Source: Nonomuraea solani (GTDB lineage Bacteria > Actinomycetota > Actinomycetes > Streptosporangiales > Streptosporangiaceae). From it: a DNA stretch of 64,000 bases. Positions 29,736-37,515 of this stretch are shown piece after piece. The first letter of the stretch is position 1, and each line of letters opens with the position of its first letter. Where the stretch lies: the NCBI RefSeq assembly GCF_900108335.1, contig NZ_FNVT01000004.1, positions 124,001 through 188,000 on the forward strand. The letters run 5' to 3'. Below the pieces are notes generated by a model that had not been told where the DNA came from, ran no database searches, and saw only the letters and a list, made by a program, of their open reading frames with translations. The position numbers and the translations under genes were made by a program.

Positions 29736-29834
29736 ATCATATAACAATCGGGCAGTCAGCCGATAACAACCCGTGATCTTTGTAGAAAACCACGGATAAA
29801 TCAGGCTTCGCTCGACACACTGGTTACCTGTCCG

Positions 29835-29853
29835 CCCGCTGGCAGGAAGCGGG
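29835..29853 (+). promoter_or_regulatory. Hairpin in the bldC leader
   Basis: CCCGCT pairs with AGCGGG across a 7-nt loop. It ends about 6 nt before the purine-rich ribosome-binding stretch of bldC, so it would form in the 5' leader if transcription starts upstream, and it could affect initiation. Confidence 0.35.
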
Positions 29854-29872
29854 ATGCGAGGGGGAGAGATTG

Positions 29873-30094
29873 GTGGAGAGTAGCAGCGAGCGTCTGCTAA
29901 CCCCAGGAGAGGTTGCCGCCCTCTTCCGGGTAGACCCAAAGACGGTTACGCGCTGGGCAGCGGCAGGCCGCATCAGCAGTATCCGCACCCCCGGAGGGCA
30001 CCGGCGCTTCCGCGAGTCGGAAGTCCACGCCCTTCTCCGAGGCGAGGACGTTCTTACGGCCGACAGGCCAGCAGGTGAGTCCCCGCGCGTCTGA
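29873..30094 (+). CDS. bldC: BldC, MerR-like developmental regulator
   Basis: This ~73-aa protein has a single winged helix-turn-helix (LLTPGEVAALFRVDPKTVTRWAAAGRISSIRTPGGHRRFRESEVHALL). It is near identical in its core to BldC, which binds direct repeats as head-to-tail oligomers and delays sporulation in Streptomyces. Overlapping TTG (29870) and GTG (29873) start codons follow GGGGGAGAGA; I prefer the GTG for spacing. Unlike typical MerR proteins there is no dimerisation helix, as expected for BldC. Confidence 0.93.
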   Translation: MESSSERLLTPGEVAALFRVDPKTVTRWAAAGRISSIRTPGGHRRFRESEVHALLRGEDVLTADRPAGESPRV

Positions 30095-30283
30095 CGTTCC
30101 GTCTGGTCGGTGATCCTGCAAGGTGGGCCGGAAACAATGGCTCGCCGCAGGTGGCACAGTCTGTACCTGAGCCAGGGTCACCGTCGGGCGGGACCCACTG
30201 TTCGCGTGCTTCCCGGCCACACTTTCGTACGGCAAGCACAGGGCGGCGCCAACCGCCGACCGTGGCTGGCGCCTGTCCGTTCC

Positions 30284-30526
30284 CTAGGCATCTCCCTGCT
30301 CTGCCTTGTAGGCCAGGAACTCGCGTTCCAGCTCGTCGTTCCCCTCTTCCCAGCGCCGGCGGCGCAAGGCCGCCTCCTCCTCGGTCAGCGACTCCGTCAG
30401 CCACTGGTCGTAGTCGGGGTCACCAGGTTGCACGTCCACGTACGCGTTGCCGATCAGACGCCCGTCTGCGCTGGTCAGGCTCTGCGGCACGCGCAGAGTC
30501 CCGTCCGCGAGCCGGATGACGTACAT
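30284..30526 (-). CDS. 80-aa acidic protein, partner of the zincin gene
   Basis: This small soluble protein starts MYVIRLADGTLRVPQSL, a beta-hairpin-like segment. It continues as an acidic helical tail (DYDQWLTESLTEEEAALRRRRWEEGNDELEREFLAYKAEQ). It begins 10 bp after the stop of the zincin gene with an AGGTG ribosome site, so the two are almost certainly co-transcribed. No family is recognised. An inhibitor, immunity or adaptor role towards the protease is a guess based on position alone. Confidence 0.65.
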   Translation of the reverse strand: MYVIRLADGTLRVPQSLTSADGRLIGNAYVDVQPGDPDYDQWLTESLTEEEAALRRRRWEEGNDELEREFLAYKAEQGDA

Positions 30527-30536
30527 GGCCGATCAC

Positions 30537-31613
30537 CTAGATTCCGTAGCGCCGGTTGAAGAACAGCATGATGTCGAGCGCCATCCTCGTGTCACCCCCG
30601 AGCATGTCGACAAGTGCGGGACGCTGACGGGCGGCGATGGCGGCGAACGCGTCGGCGAAGAACTCCTTGCGGCCCAGCCCACCCCCCTGCCGGTGGAACG
30701 TCGAGGCCAGCACCGGCATGGCCATTTCGTAGAGCAGGACGAACTCGGGCGAGTCGGATACCCAGTCGCCGTACAGCGAGTCGACGTCGTCGATGGCGTG
30801 GCCGACCTCGTGCATCATCACGTCCGGGGTGGGCGAGGGCCGGTCGCCGACGACGATCTTGCGGTCGCCGTACGCGCCCGCGCAGATGTCCCAGGTGGCG
30901 CGCCCCGACGGAAGCGGGGCGCCGCGTAAGTAGCCCATGTCGTCGAGGTCGGGGACGCCGCCAGGGCCGACGTAGATGCCCTCCAGTCCGGCCGCGAGCT
31001 TCTCCTTGAGCCGCTCGGGCAGCCGGGCCAGGCTCTCCACGGCCCGGATGACGTCCGCCGGCGGCGGGCCCTGCCTGGCGTCCCACTGGCGGTGCAAGAT
31101 GGACTCCAGCCTGCCGCAGTGACGCAGGCCGTCGCCCAGCGACGGCGCGTCGGGCCGGTTGGGCTGGGCCCTGAACGGCTGGTCGTCCAGTTCGAAGTCG
31201 TACCAGGTGTAGCCGGGCCGTTCGACGACGACGGCGGCGGGCAGCCGCTCGCCGCGTTCGCGTAGCGCGAAGCCGTCCCAGCTCGCCTCCTGCCGCCGCT
31301 CGGCCGGGGCGTCCAGGCCCGGCCACACCACACGATCGGGCTGTTCACCACCGCCCGGCCAGGCCCTGTGTTCCCGCCGCCCCACCGACACCTCCGTCCG
31401 GCCGCTGAGTTCGCCGATGCCCGCCCGTTTGCGCCGCTCGGCACCATTGCGTGCCTTTGCCGCGGCTCGGGCCTCCTGGTGCTTCTCGCGAGCGTAAGAC
31501 CAGAAGGAACGGTCGGCGCCCGGGGGCGCCTCGCTACGGCGCGAGAAGAGGTAGGACCCGCGCCGCCACCAACGACCGCGCCGATGACGGCCCTTGTCGG
31601 TAGAAAAGGCCAT
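30537..31613 (-). CDS. Putative anthrax-lethal-factor-like metalloendopeptidase
   Basis: This 358-aa protein has a zincin site MMHEVGHAIDD (His268, Glu269, His272) and a downstream KEFFADAFAAIAAR, whose Glu317 is the likely third zinc ligand. The GHAIDD and E-F-F-A-D-A-F-A arrangement is that of ATLF (M34-like) peptidases. The N-terminal ~90 residues are very basic and arginine-rich, with no signal peptide or membrane segment. The ATG at 31613, preceded by GAGAGG, is preferred to a longer frame starting at 31655. Substrate and export route are unknown. It is followed 10 bp later by the 80-aa gene. Confidence 0.68.
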   Translation of the reverse strand: MAFSTDKGRHRRGRWWRRGSYLFSRRSEAPPGADRSFWSYAREKHQEARAAAKARNGAERRKRAGIGELSGRTEVSVGRREHRAWPGGGEQPDRVVWPGLDAPAERRQEASWDGFALRERGERLPAAVVVERPGYTWYDFELDDQPFRAQPNRPDAPSLGDGLRHCGRLESILHRQWDARQGPPPADVIRAVESLARLPERLKEKLAAGLEGIYVGPGGVPDLDDMGYLRGAPLPSGRATWDICAGAYGDRKIVVGDRPSPTPDVMMHEVGHAIDDVDSLYGDWVSDSPEFVLLYEMAMPVLASTFHRQGGGLGRKEFFADAFAAIAARQRPALVDMLGGDTRMALDIMLFFNRRYGI

Positions 31614-31748
31614 CGCACCTCTCAACGCCCGTGGAGCCCTGGGGCACCGTCGCATCGGGTTCCACCGTACGACGCGGATCTTCCGCTAGTCACCCGAAAT
31701 GGGACATCGGGAAGCACGATCACGTCCCGGATGGCTTACAGTTCGGGC

Positions 31749-32036
31749 ATGGCAGGTGTTCTGATCGGCCTGGCGCTGCTGGCCTTCTGGTTCTTCACGA
31801 TGTTCGACGTGGTCACTTCGCCCGAAGAAGAGGTCCGGAACGTACCAAAGGCACTCTGGATCCTGATCGTCGTGCTCATCCCCATCCTCGGCGGCCTGGT
31901 CTGGCTGGCCCGGGGCCGCCCGCAGGTGGCGCGCGAGGTGTGGCCGGTGCCCCCGGGCCCGGGCATGCCGAAGGGGCCCGACGACGACCCCGACTTCCTG
32001 CGCGACCTCGACCGCCGCATGCGCGGCGACGACTGA
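31749..32036 (+). CDS. PLDc_N-domain small membrane protein
   Basis: This 95-aa protein has two transmembrane helices (VLIGLALLAFWFFTMFDVV and KALWILIVVLIPILGGLVWLARGRP). The motif pattern matches the phospholipase-D N-terminal (PLDc_N) family: D-V-x-x-S-P-E-E-E-V-R-N between the helices and W-L-A-R-G-R-P after the second. The C-terminal tail is acidic (PKGPDDDPDFLRDLDRR). No catalytic domain follows. The ATG is at 31749; upstream frame extension is not protein-like. Role unknown. Confidence 0.82.
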   Translation: MAGVLIGLALLAFWFFTMFDVVTSPEEEVRNVPKALWILIVVLIPILGGLVWLARGRPQVAREVWPVPPGPGMPKGPDDDPDFLRDLDRRMRGDD

Positions 32037-32042
32037 GCCCGT

Positions 32043-32070
32043 CCCTGTCGCCGCGCCCGCGGCGGCAGGG
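32043..32070. terminator. Bidirectional terminator between the PLDc_N gene and ccsB
   Basis: A 12-bp stem with one G-U pair closes a GCCC loop, 6 bp after one stop and 1 bp before the other, between two converging genes. Confidence 0.75.
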
Positions 32071-32071
32071 C

Positions 32072-33034
32072 CTACTTCACGTCGGCGTAGCTGTGCAGCC
32101 CGTCGATGAAGATGTTGACCCCGATCAGGTTGAACAGCAGGCAGCCGAACGCCACGAGCTGCACGATCGTCGACGCCCTGCCGCGCCAGCCGGCCGTCGC
32201 CTTGGCGTGCAGGTAGGCGGCGTAGGCCACCCAGGTGATGAAGGACCAGACCTCCTTGGGGTCCCAGCCCCAGTAACGGCCCCACGCGCGGTCGGCCCAG
32301 AGCGCGCCCGCGATGACGGCGAACGTCCACAGGGGGAAGGAGAACACGATCGCCCGGTGAGCCACCCGCTCCAGGTCCTCGCGGGACGGCAGGCGTGACA
32401 TCCCGTCGCCGCGCACCAGGTAGAGCACGCCCGCGACGCCCGCCAGCGTGAACAGGCCGCTGGAGATGATGGCCGCGCTGACGTGGATGGCGATCCAGTA
32501 CGAGTTCAGCGCGGGCACGACCGGGCCGGCGACCGTGTAGAACACCTTGACGGCCAGGCCGAGGCCGAGCGCGGCGGTGACCATGACGAAGGGGCCGAGG
32601 AAGCGTACGTTGTGGCGGAGCTGGGTGGCGAGGAACGCGGTCACGGCGGCGAAGCAGATCGCGACGACGAACTCGTACATGTTGCCCCACGGCCACCGGT
32701 CCACGGACAGGCCGCGGGTGACGATGGCGCCGAGGTTGGCGGCCCAGCCGATCCAGGCGAGCACGAGGGCCACCGTCCCGGCCCTGGCCGCCCCGGGCGA
32801 CGGCGCCACGACGGCCACGTTGTCCGTGACGTCCGCGATGTCCGCGTCCTCTGCTCCCCCCGCTCCCACGGAGACCGGCTGCTTGGCGGTGACCGTTTTC
32901 GTAGTGGCCGCCTTGCCGGGGCGACTCCGGCCGAAGGCCAGCTCGATCGCGAACCCGACCATGGCGACGACATAGAGCAGGACGGCGGCGACGACGAAAA
33001 GGTCGCTCAGCTCGGCGAGTTGCTCAGCGGACAT
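32072..33034 (-). CDS. ccsB: Cytochrome c biogenesis protein CcsB/ResC
   Basis: This 320-aa membrane protein is the haem-handling partner of ResB in system II cytochrome c maturation. The tryptophan-rich haem motif WGRYWGWDPKEVWSFITWVAYAAYLHAK is intact, with flanking histidines in the surrounding helices. About eight transmembrane segments are visible. A hydrophilic loop after the first helix (GRSRPGKAATTKTVTAKQ...) is longer than in Bacillus. The ATG overlaps the resB stop by 11 nt. Confidence 0.94.
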   Translation of the reverse strand: MSAEQLAELSDLFVVAAVLLYVVAMVGFAIELAFGRSRPGKAATTKTVTAKQPVSVGAGGAEDADIADVTDNVAVVAPSPGAARAGTVALVLAWIGWAANLGAIVTRGLSVDRWPWGNMYEFVVAICFAAVTAFLATQLRHNVRFLGPFVMVTAALGLGLAVKVFYTVAGPVVPALNSYWIAIHVSAAIISSGLFTLAGVAGVLYLVRGDGMSRLPSREDLERVAHRAIVFSFPLWTFAVIAGALWADRAWGRYWGWDPKEVWSFITWVAYAAYLHAKATAGWRGRASTIVQLVAFGCLLFNLIGVNIFIDGLHSYADVK

Positions 33035-34583
33035 CCTTTTCTCCTGCTGATAGAAGCTTGACGATGTCGGCGAACTCCTCGGTGAAGCCCGCCGCGGAGC
33101 CCTCGGTACGGGTCAGGCCGCCCACATCGGCCCGGCCACCGGCGATCCGCACGAACACCCTGCGGCGCCGGATCATGAGCGACAGCGCGATGGCCACGAC
33201 GGCCGTGCCAGAAGCCACCAGGGCGGCCATGCGCCCCGGATCGTAGGCCGTCTGGATGGTGATCCACTCCTTGACCCCGGTGAACTCCAGCTTGCCCACG
33301 CCTCCGGGCAGGTCCATCGACTGCCCCACGGCCAGCGGCTTGGGCGCCGCCGAGCCCATGACCAGCGGCTTGAGCTTCTTCATGACCTCCGGCTCGGCCA
33401 GCTCGTAGACCGACTGCGGCCTGCCGGAGCGTACGCCCAGGTCGCCGGAGAAGGCCCCGATGACCTGCACCTCGGGGTTGAGCTCGCCGGGGAAGGCGGA
33501 GGCGTAGGTGCCGTCGGTCAGCGGCAGGCTGGTGGGCATGAACTGCAGCAGGAACCCGAGCTGCGCCGGCTGCGCGTCGGGCACCTTGACCACGCAGCCC
33601 GAGGTCATCGTGGTCTTCTGCTCGATCAGGCAGGGTACGGGCCCTTCGTAGGCCACCTGCCCCTTCCCGTCGGTGACCCTGAACACGGGGGCGTAGCCGT
33701 TGCCGATCAGGTAGGTCTGCGTGCCGTTGATCTCCAGCGGCTCGTTGACCTTGAGCGTGTAGTCGCGGACGGGTGAGCCCGGCGAGTCGTTGACCTTCAG
33801 GTGGGCGGCGTAGTCGAGCACCTGCCCGCGCTTGTCGCCCTCGACCTGGTAGCTGACCTTGAGGTCGGCGAGCTGGAAGGAGAACGGCTCCAGCGACTCC
33901 GCCGACACCTGGCTGCCCGGCATGTAGCGGTCGTAGGCGGCCACGGTGTTGGCGAACCCGTCGCCCTCCACCACCAGGACGTTGCCCCGGTAGCCGAACA
34001 GGGAGCCGGCGCCGATCGCGAGCAGGACGCCCATCAGCGCGACGTGGAAGATCAGGTTGCCGGTCTCGCGCAGGTAGCCCTTCTCCGCCGACACCCAGCC
34101 GTCGCCGGTCACGACGCGGAAGCGCCGCTTACGCAACCGCTTGGCGGCCTCCTCGACGTCGAGGTCGCCGTCGATCGAGGCGAAGTGCGGCAGGCGGGAC
34201 AGGTTCTTCGGCGCGGCGGGCGGCTTGCGGCGCAGCTCGCGCAGGTAGACGGTGGTGCGCGGGATGATGCAGCCGATCAGCGAGGTGAACAGCAGCAGGT
34301 AGACGGCCGCGAACCAGGCCGAGGTGAACACCTCGAAGAGCTGGAACCTGTCGTACCACTCGGCGAGTGCGGGGTTGGCCTCGTAGAGCCGGGCGACCTT
34401 GTCGGGGTCGACGCCACGCTGCGGCACCAGCGAGCCGGGCACCGAGCCGAGCGCGAGCAGGAACAGCAGGATCAGCGCCGTCTTCATCGAGGTGAGCGTG
34501 CGCCACCCCCAGCGCAGCCACTCCACCAGCCCGAACGACGCCGGCTTGGGCGCCTGCTCCTTCTCCAGCTCCCGCACGCTCAT
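33024..34583 (-). CDS. resB: Cytochrome c biogenesis protein ResB
   Basis: This 519-aa protein has three transmembrane helices near the N-terminus (TSMKTALILLFLLALGSVPGSLVPQ, AWFAAVYLLLFTSLIGCIIPRT, GNLIFHVALMGVLLAIGAG), a large extracytoplasmic domain, and a last helix near the C-terminus. With CcsB it delivers haem to apocytochromes. I start at the ATG at 34583, which overlaps the ccdA TGA by one base. The longer frame to 35222 is ccdA read out of frame. Confidence 0.93.
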   Translation of the reverse strand: MSVRELEKEQAPKPASFGLVEWLRWGWRTLTSMKTALILLFLLALGSVPGSLVPQRGVDPDKVARLYEANPALAEWYDRFQLFEVFTSAWFAAVYLLLFTSLIGCIIPRTTVYLRELRRKPPAAPKNLSRLPHFASIDGDLDVEEAAKRLRKRRFRVVTGDGWVSAEKGYLRETGNLIFHVALMGVLLAIGAGSLFGYRGNVLVVEGDGFANTVAAYDRYMPGSQVSAESLEPFSFQLADLKVSYQVEGDKRGQVLDYAAHLKVNDSPGSPVRDYTLKVNEPLEINGTQTYLIGNGYAPVFRVTDGKGQVAYEGPVPCLIEQKTTMTSGCVVKVPDAQPAQLGFLLQFMPTSLPLTDGTYASAFPGELNPEVQVIGAFSGDLGVRSGRPQSVYELAEPEVMKKLKPLVMGSAAPKPLAVGQSMDLPGGVGKLEFTGVKEWITIQTAYDPGRMAALVASGTAVVAIALSLMIRRRRVFVRIAGGRADVGGLTRTEGSAAGFTEEFADIVKLLSAGEKDVR

Positions 34584-35305
34584 CAGATCACCGGCTCGAA
34601 GCTGCCGATCATCACCTGCATGGCCGCGATCATCTGTCCCCAAAGTCCGCTCACCAGCAGCACTCCGACGGCCACCATCATGCCGCCGCCGATCCTGGTG
34701 ATCAGGCGCGAGTGCTTGCGAATGGCCCTGAACGTCCGCAGGGCCCTGCTGTACGCCAGCGCGGCGGCCACGAACGGCAGGCCGAGGCCCAGGGCGTACG
34801 CGATGGCCAGGAGGGCGCCGCGTCCGGCGCTGCCCTCGTTGAGCCCGAGCGTCAGCACGACGGCGAGCGTGGGCCCGATGCACGGTGTCCACCCCAGCCC
34901 GAACACCACCCCGAGCAGCGGCGCGCCGGCCAGGCCCGCGGCCGGGAGCCGGTGGATGCGCACGTCGCGCATCAGCCCGGGGATCACCCCGAGGAACGCC
35001 AGCCCGAGCACGATGGTCAGCACGCCGAGCACGCGCGTGATGATGTCGGCGTTGCCCAGCATGATGGAGCCGAGCCCGCCGAACAGCGCCCCGCTGAGCA
35101 CGAACACCAGCGCGAACCCGGCCACGAACAGCACGGACCCGAGCACCAGCCGCCCCCGCCTGGGGTCTTCGCTCATGCCGGTGACGTAGGACAGGTAGCC
35201 GGGCACCAGCGGCAGCACGCACGGCGACAGGAACGACACCACCCCGGCCAGCACCGCGATCGGCACCGCGAGCAGCAGCGAGCCCGAGGCGACGAGGTCA
35301 CTCAT
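34583..35305 (-). CDS. ccdA: Cytochrome c biogenesis protein CcdA
   Basis: This 240-aa, six-helix thiol transporter passes reducing equivalents from cytoplasmic thioredoxin to the extracytoplasmic ResA-like protein. The two redox cysteines are in SPCVLPLVPGYLSYVTG (helix 1) and GWTPCIGPTLAVVLTLG (helix 4). It overlaps the TlpA/ResA gene by 8 nt and resB by 1 nt. Confidence 0.94.
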   Translation of the reverse strand: MSDLVASGSLLLAVPIAVLAGVVSFLSPCVLPLVPGYLSYVTGMSEDPRRGRLVLGSVLFVAGFALVFVLSGALFGGLGSIMLGNADIITRVLGVLTIVLGLAFLGVIPGLMRDVRIHRLPAAGLAGAPLLGVVFGLGWTPCIGPTLAVVLTLGLNEGSAGRGALLAIAYALGLGLPFVAAALAYSRALRTFRAIRKHSRLITRIGGGMMVAVGVLLVSGLWGQMIAAMQVMIGSFEPVI

Positions 35306-35864
35306 CGCGCACCTTGGTCACCGCGTTCATCAGGTCGGTGTACTTGACCGCGCCGAGCGCCCTGGCCGCGATCCGGCCCTGCGCGTCGATGATCAGCGTG
35401 GACGGGATGGCCGCGGGCGGCACCGTGCCCTGGAAGGCCAGCGCCACCTTGCCCGGCTGGTCGAAGATGTGGGGGTAACCGGTCTGCTCAGTGCGCTCGA
35501 ACGCCTTCGCGTCGGCCTGGCGGTCCTTGAAGTCGACGCCGAGGAACTCCACGCCACTGGCCTTGGTCTTGGCCGCGACCTCCTTGAGCACCGGCGCCTC
35601 GGCCCGGCACGGGCCGCACCACGAGGCCCAGAAGTTGAGCACGACGACCTTGCCCTTGTACGAGGCCAGCGAGGCGGTGCCGCCTTCGAGGGTCGGCCCC
35701 TCGACCACGGGGGCCGGTTTGCGCTCACCCGCGGCGAACACCTGCATCTTCCCGTCGCCCGCGATGAAGCGGGTGTCACCCGCCTGTGGCTGACCGCCCT
35801 GGTTGCCGGCGCAGCCCGCGAGCAGCACGGCCAGGAGGACGAGGGAGAGGGACTTGGCGCGCAC
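35298..35864 (-). CDS. ResA/TlpA-like thiol-disulfide lipoprotein
   Basis: This 188-aa protein starts at a GTG (35864), with AAGGAG about 10 nt upstream. It has a lipoprotein signal (SLSLVLLAVLLAGC) placing it on the outer face of the membrane. The thioredoxin-fold active site is NFWASWCGPCRAEAP. It keeps apocytochrome c haem-binding cysteines reduced, using electrons from CcdA. A longer frame reaching 36050 adds non-protein-like sequence and would bury the signal. Confidence 0.92.
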   Translation of the reverse strand: MRAKSLSLVLLAVLLAGCAGNQGGQPQAGDTRFIAGDGKMQVFAAGERKPAPVVEGPTLEGGTASLASYKGKVVVLNFWASWCGPCRAEAPVLKEVAAKTKASGVEFLGVDFKDRQADAKAFERTEQTGYPHIFDQPGKVALAFQGTVPPAAIPSTLIIDAQGRIAARALGAVKYTDLMNAVTKVRDE

Positions 35865-35888
35865 GGAGGAAGATCTCCTTGTACTACA

Positions 35889-35915
35889 ACCGGTAGAGCT
35901 TGCAACTCTACCGGT
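35889..35915. terminator. Perfect 10-bp-stem hairpin between the phosphatase gene and the ResA-like gene
   Basis: ACCGGTAGAG pairs with CTCTACCGGT across a 7-nt loop that itself contains TTGCAA. It lies 20 bp after the phosphatase stop and 25 bp before the ResA-like start. It could attenuate read-through into the maturation genes or be a protein-binding palindrome. Confidence 0.5.
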
Positions 35916-35935
35916 GTGCCCCCATGGCCCGGACA

Positions 35936-36574
35936 TCAGGCCCCGGGGATGGAAGGTCCCGTGTCCAGCGATCCAGCGGGCTCGCTGTAGCCGATGCTGA
36001 TCAGGCGGTCGCCGTCGAACGTGAGCGTGGTGAGGCTGGCCAGCGTGCACTGCCTGCGCCGTGGGTCGTGCCAGAGCCTGCGGCCCTCGGCCGCCGACCT
36101 GATCGCCCAGATCGGGAGCTGGTGGCTGACGAGCACCGTCTCGTGCCCGCGCGCCGCCGCCCGCGCCTCGTCGATGATCGACTTCATCCGCGCGACGATG
36201 ACCGGGTAGGCCTCGCCCCAGGACGGGCGGAGCGGGTTCCAGAAATAGCGGTAGTTGCGCGGGTCGCGCAGCACCGCCAGGCCCTGGCCCAGCTTGCGGC
36301 CCTGAAGGAGGTTGCCCGCCTCGATCAGGCGGGCGTCCTGGACGATGTCGAGGCCGAGCTTGTCCGCGAGCGGGGTGGCCGTCTCGACCGCGCGCTCCAT
36401 CGGCGAGCTGTAGAGAGCGACGATGTCACGGCCGCCGACGGCCTTGGCGACCGTCTCGGCCATGAGCTGACCTGTCTCCGATAGGTGGAAACCGGGCAGC
36501 CTGCCGTAGAGGATGCCTCCGGGGTTGTGCACCTCACCGTGGCGCAATAGGTGAACGACGGTGGTTTCAGCCAT
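35936..36574 (-). CDS. Histidine phosphatase family protein
   Basis: This 212-aa phosphoglycerate-mutase-superfamily enzyme has the catalytic LLRHGEVHNP motif at the N-terminus and the second histidine in VLVSHQLPIWAIRSA. It is a standard-length, soluble, single-domain protein. In actinobacteria this gene commonly sits between hemL and the cytochrome c maturation genes, as here, though its substrate is unknown. The ATG at 36574 is chosen over a GTG three codons upstream (36583). Confidence 0.9.
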   Translation of the reverse strand: MAETTVVHLLRHGEVHNPGGILYGRLPGFHLSETGQLMAETVAKAVGGRDIVALYSSPMERAVETATPLADKLGLDIVQDARLIEAGNLLQGRKLGQGLAVLRDPRNYRYFWNPLRPSWGEAYPVIVARMKSIIDEARAAARGHETVLVSHQLPIWAIRSAAEGRRLWHDPRRRQCTLASLTTLTFDGDRLISIGYSEPAGSLDTGPSIPGA

Positions 36575-36660
36575 GGTGCGCACAGCCTATCCGCTCGACC
36601 GGGTCACGCGGCCAGACGGGGACGGCGACGGTAAAGTCGATCGCGGGAAGGAGGCGCCGA

Positions 36661-37512
36661 GTGAGTCCATGGGCATTAGCCCTCATCCTCGTCGCCGCCG
36701 TCGCCCACGCCACCTGGAACCTGCTGAGCAAGCGGGCCTCCCAGGCCGACGGGCTGGTCTTCCTCTGGCTCGTCGCCGTCGCCGCCGTCGTCGTCTGGGG
36801 CCCGCTGTTCGTAGGGTTCCTCCTGGTCACGGGCACTCCCGTCACCTGGCGCGACCTCGCCGTGATCAGTGGCAGCGCGGCGCTCCACCTCGGCTACTTC
36901 GTGCTGCTCCAGCGCGGGTACGGCAAGGGCGACCTCTCCCTCGTCTACCCCGTCGCGCGCGGCACCGGGCCGATGCTGGCCAGCCTGGTCGCGGTGCTGT
37001 TCCTGGGCGAGCGCCCGTCCGCCGTGGGCGCGGCGGGGATCGTGCTGGTCGGGGCCGGGGTGTTCCTGATGAGCGGCGGGGGCGGGGAGCTCAAGGGGCT
37101 GGTGCCCGGGCTGGTGGTGGGGGTGTTCATCGCCGGGTACACGGTCTGGGACTCGCGGGTGGTGAGCGCGTTCGCGGTGGCGCCGATCGTGCTCAACTAT
37201 CTCGGCGAGGTCGCGCGTGCCCTGGTGCTCACGCCCTTCGTGCTGGGGGCGCGGCGGCGGCTGGTGGTGCCGGTGTGGCGGGAGCATCGGTATCGGGTGG
37301 TGGGGGCGGCCGTACTGATCTTCGTGTCGTACCTGCTGGTGCTGGTCGCGTTCACGATGGCGCCGGTGAGCGTGGTGGCGCCGGCCCGCGAGGTCAGCGT
37401 GCTGATCGCGGTCGTGCTCGGCGGGCGGTTGCTGGCGGAGGGCGACCTGCGGCGCCGCCTGCTCGCCTCGGCGGTGATCCTCGGCGGCGTCGTGGCGATC
37501 GCGCTCAGTTGA
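36661..37512 (+). CDS. EamA/DMT-family transporter
   Basis: This 283-aa membrane protein has about ten helices in two EamA repeats (WALALILVAAVAHATWNLLSKRASQADGLVF..., and YPVARGTGPMLASLVAVLFLGERPSAVGAAGIVLVG). It starts at a GTG with a strong AAGGAGG. The substrate is unknown. It is divergent from the histidine phosphatase gene and converges on the LysR gene, its stop lying 3 bp away. Confidence 0.88.
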   Translation: MSPWALALILVAAVAHATWNLLSKRASQADGLVFLWLVAVAAVVVWGPLFVGFLLVTGTPVTWRDLAVISGSAALHLGYFVLLQRGYGKGDLSLVYPVARGTGPMLASLVAVLFLGERPSAVGAAGIVLVGAGVFLMSGGGGELKGLVPGLVVGVFIAGYTVWDSRVVSAFAVAPIVLNYLGEVARALVLTPFVLGARRRLVVPVWREHRYRVVGAAVLIFVSYLLVLVAFTMAPVSVVAPAREVSVLIAVVLGGRLLAEGDLRRRLLASAVILGGVVAIALS

Positions 37513-37515
37513 GCG

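Noticed and set aside
30054..30404. A minus-strand frame overlapping the end of bldC that contains a CATC motif (TDCATCGEPLF)
   Set aside because: Only one CxxC pair is present, the rest is Gly/Arg/Pro-rich, and it overlaps both bldC and the 80-aa gene; probably chance.
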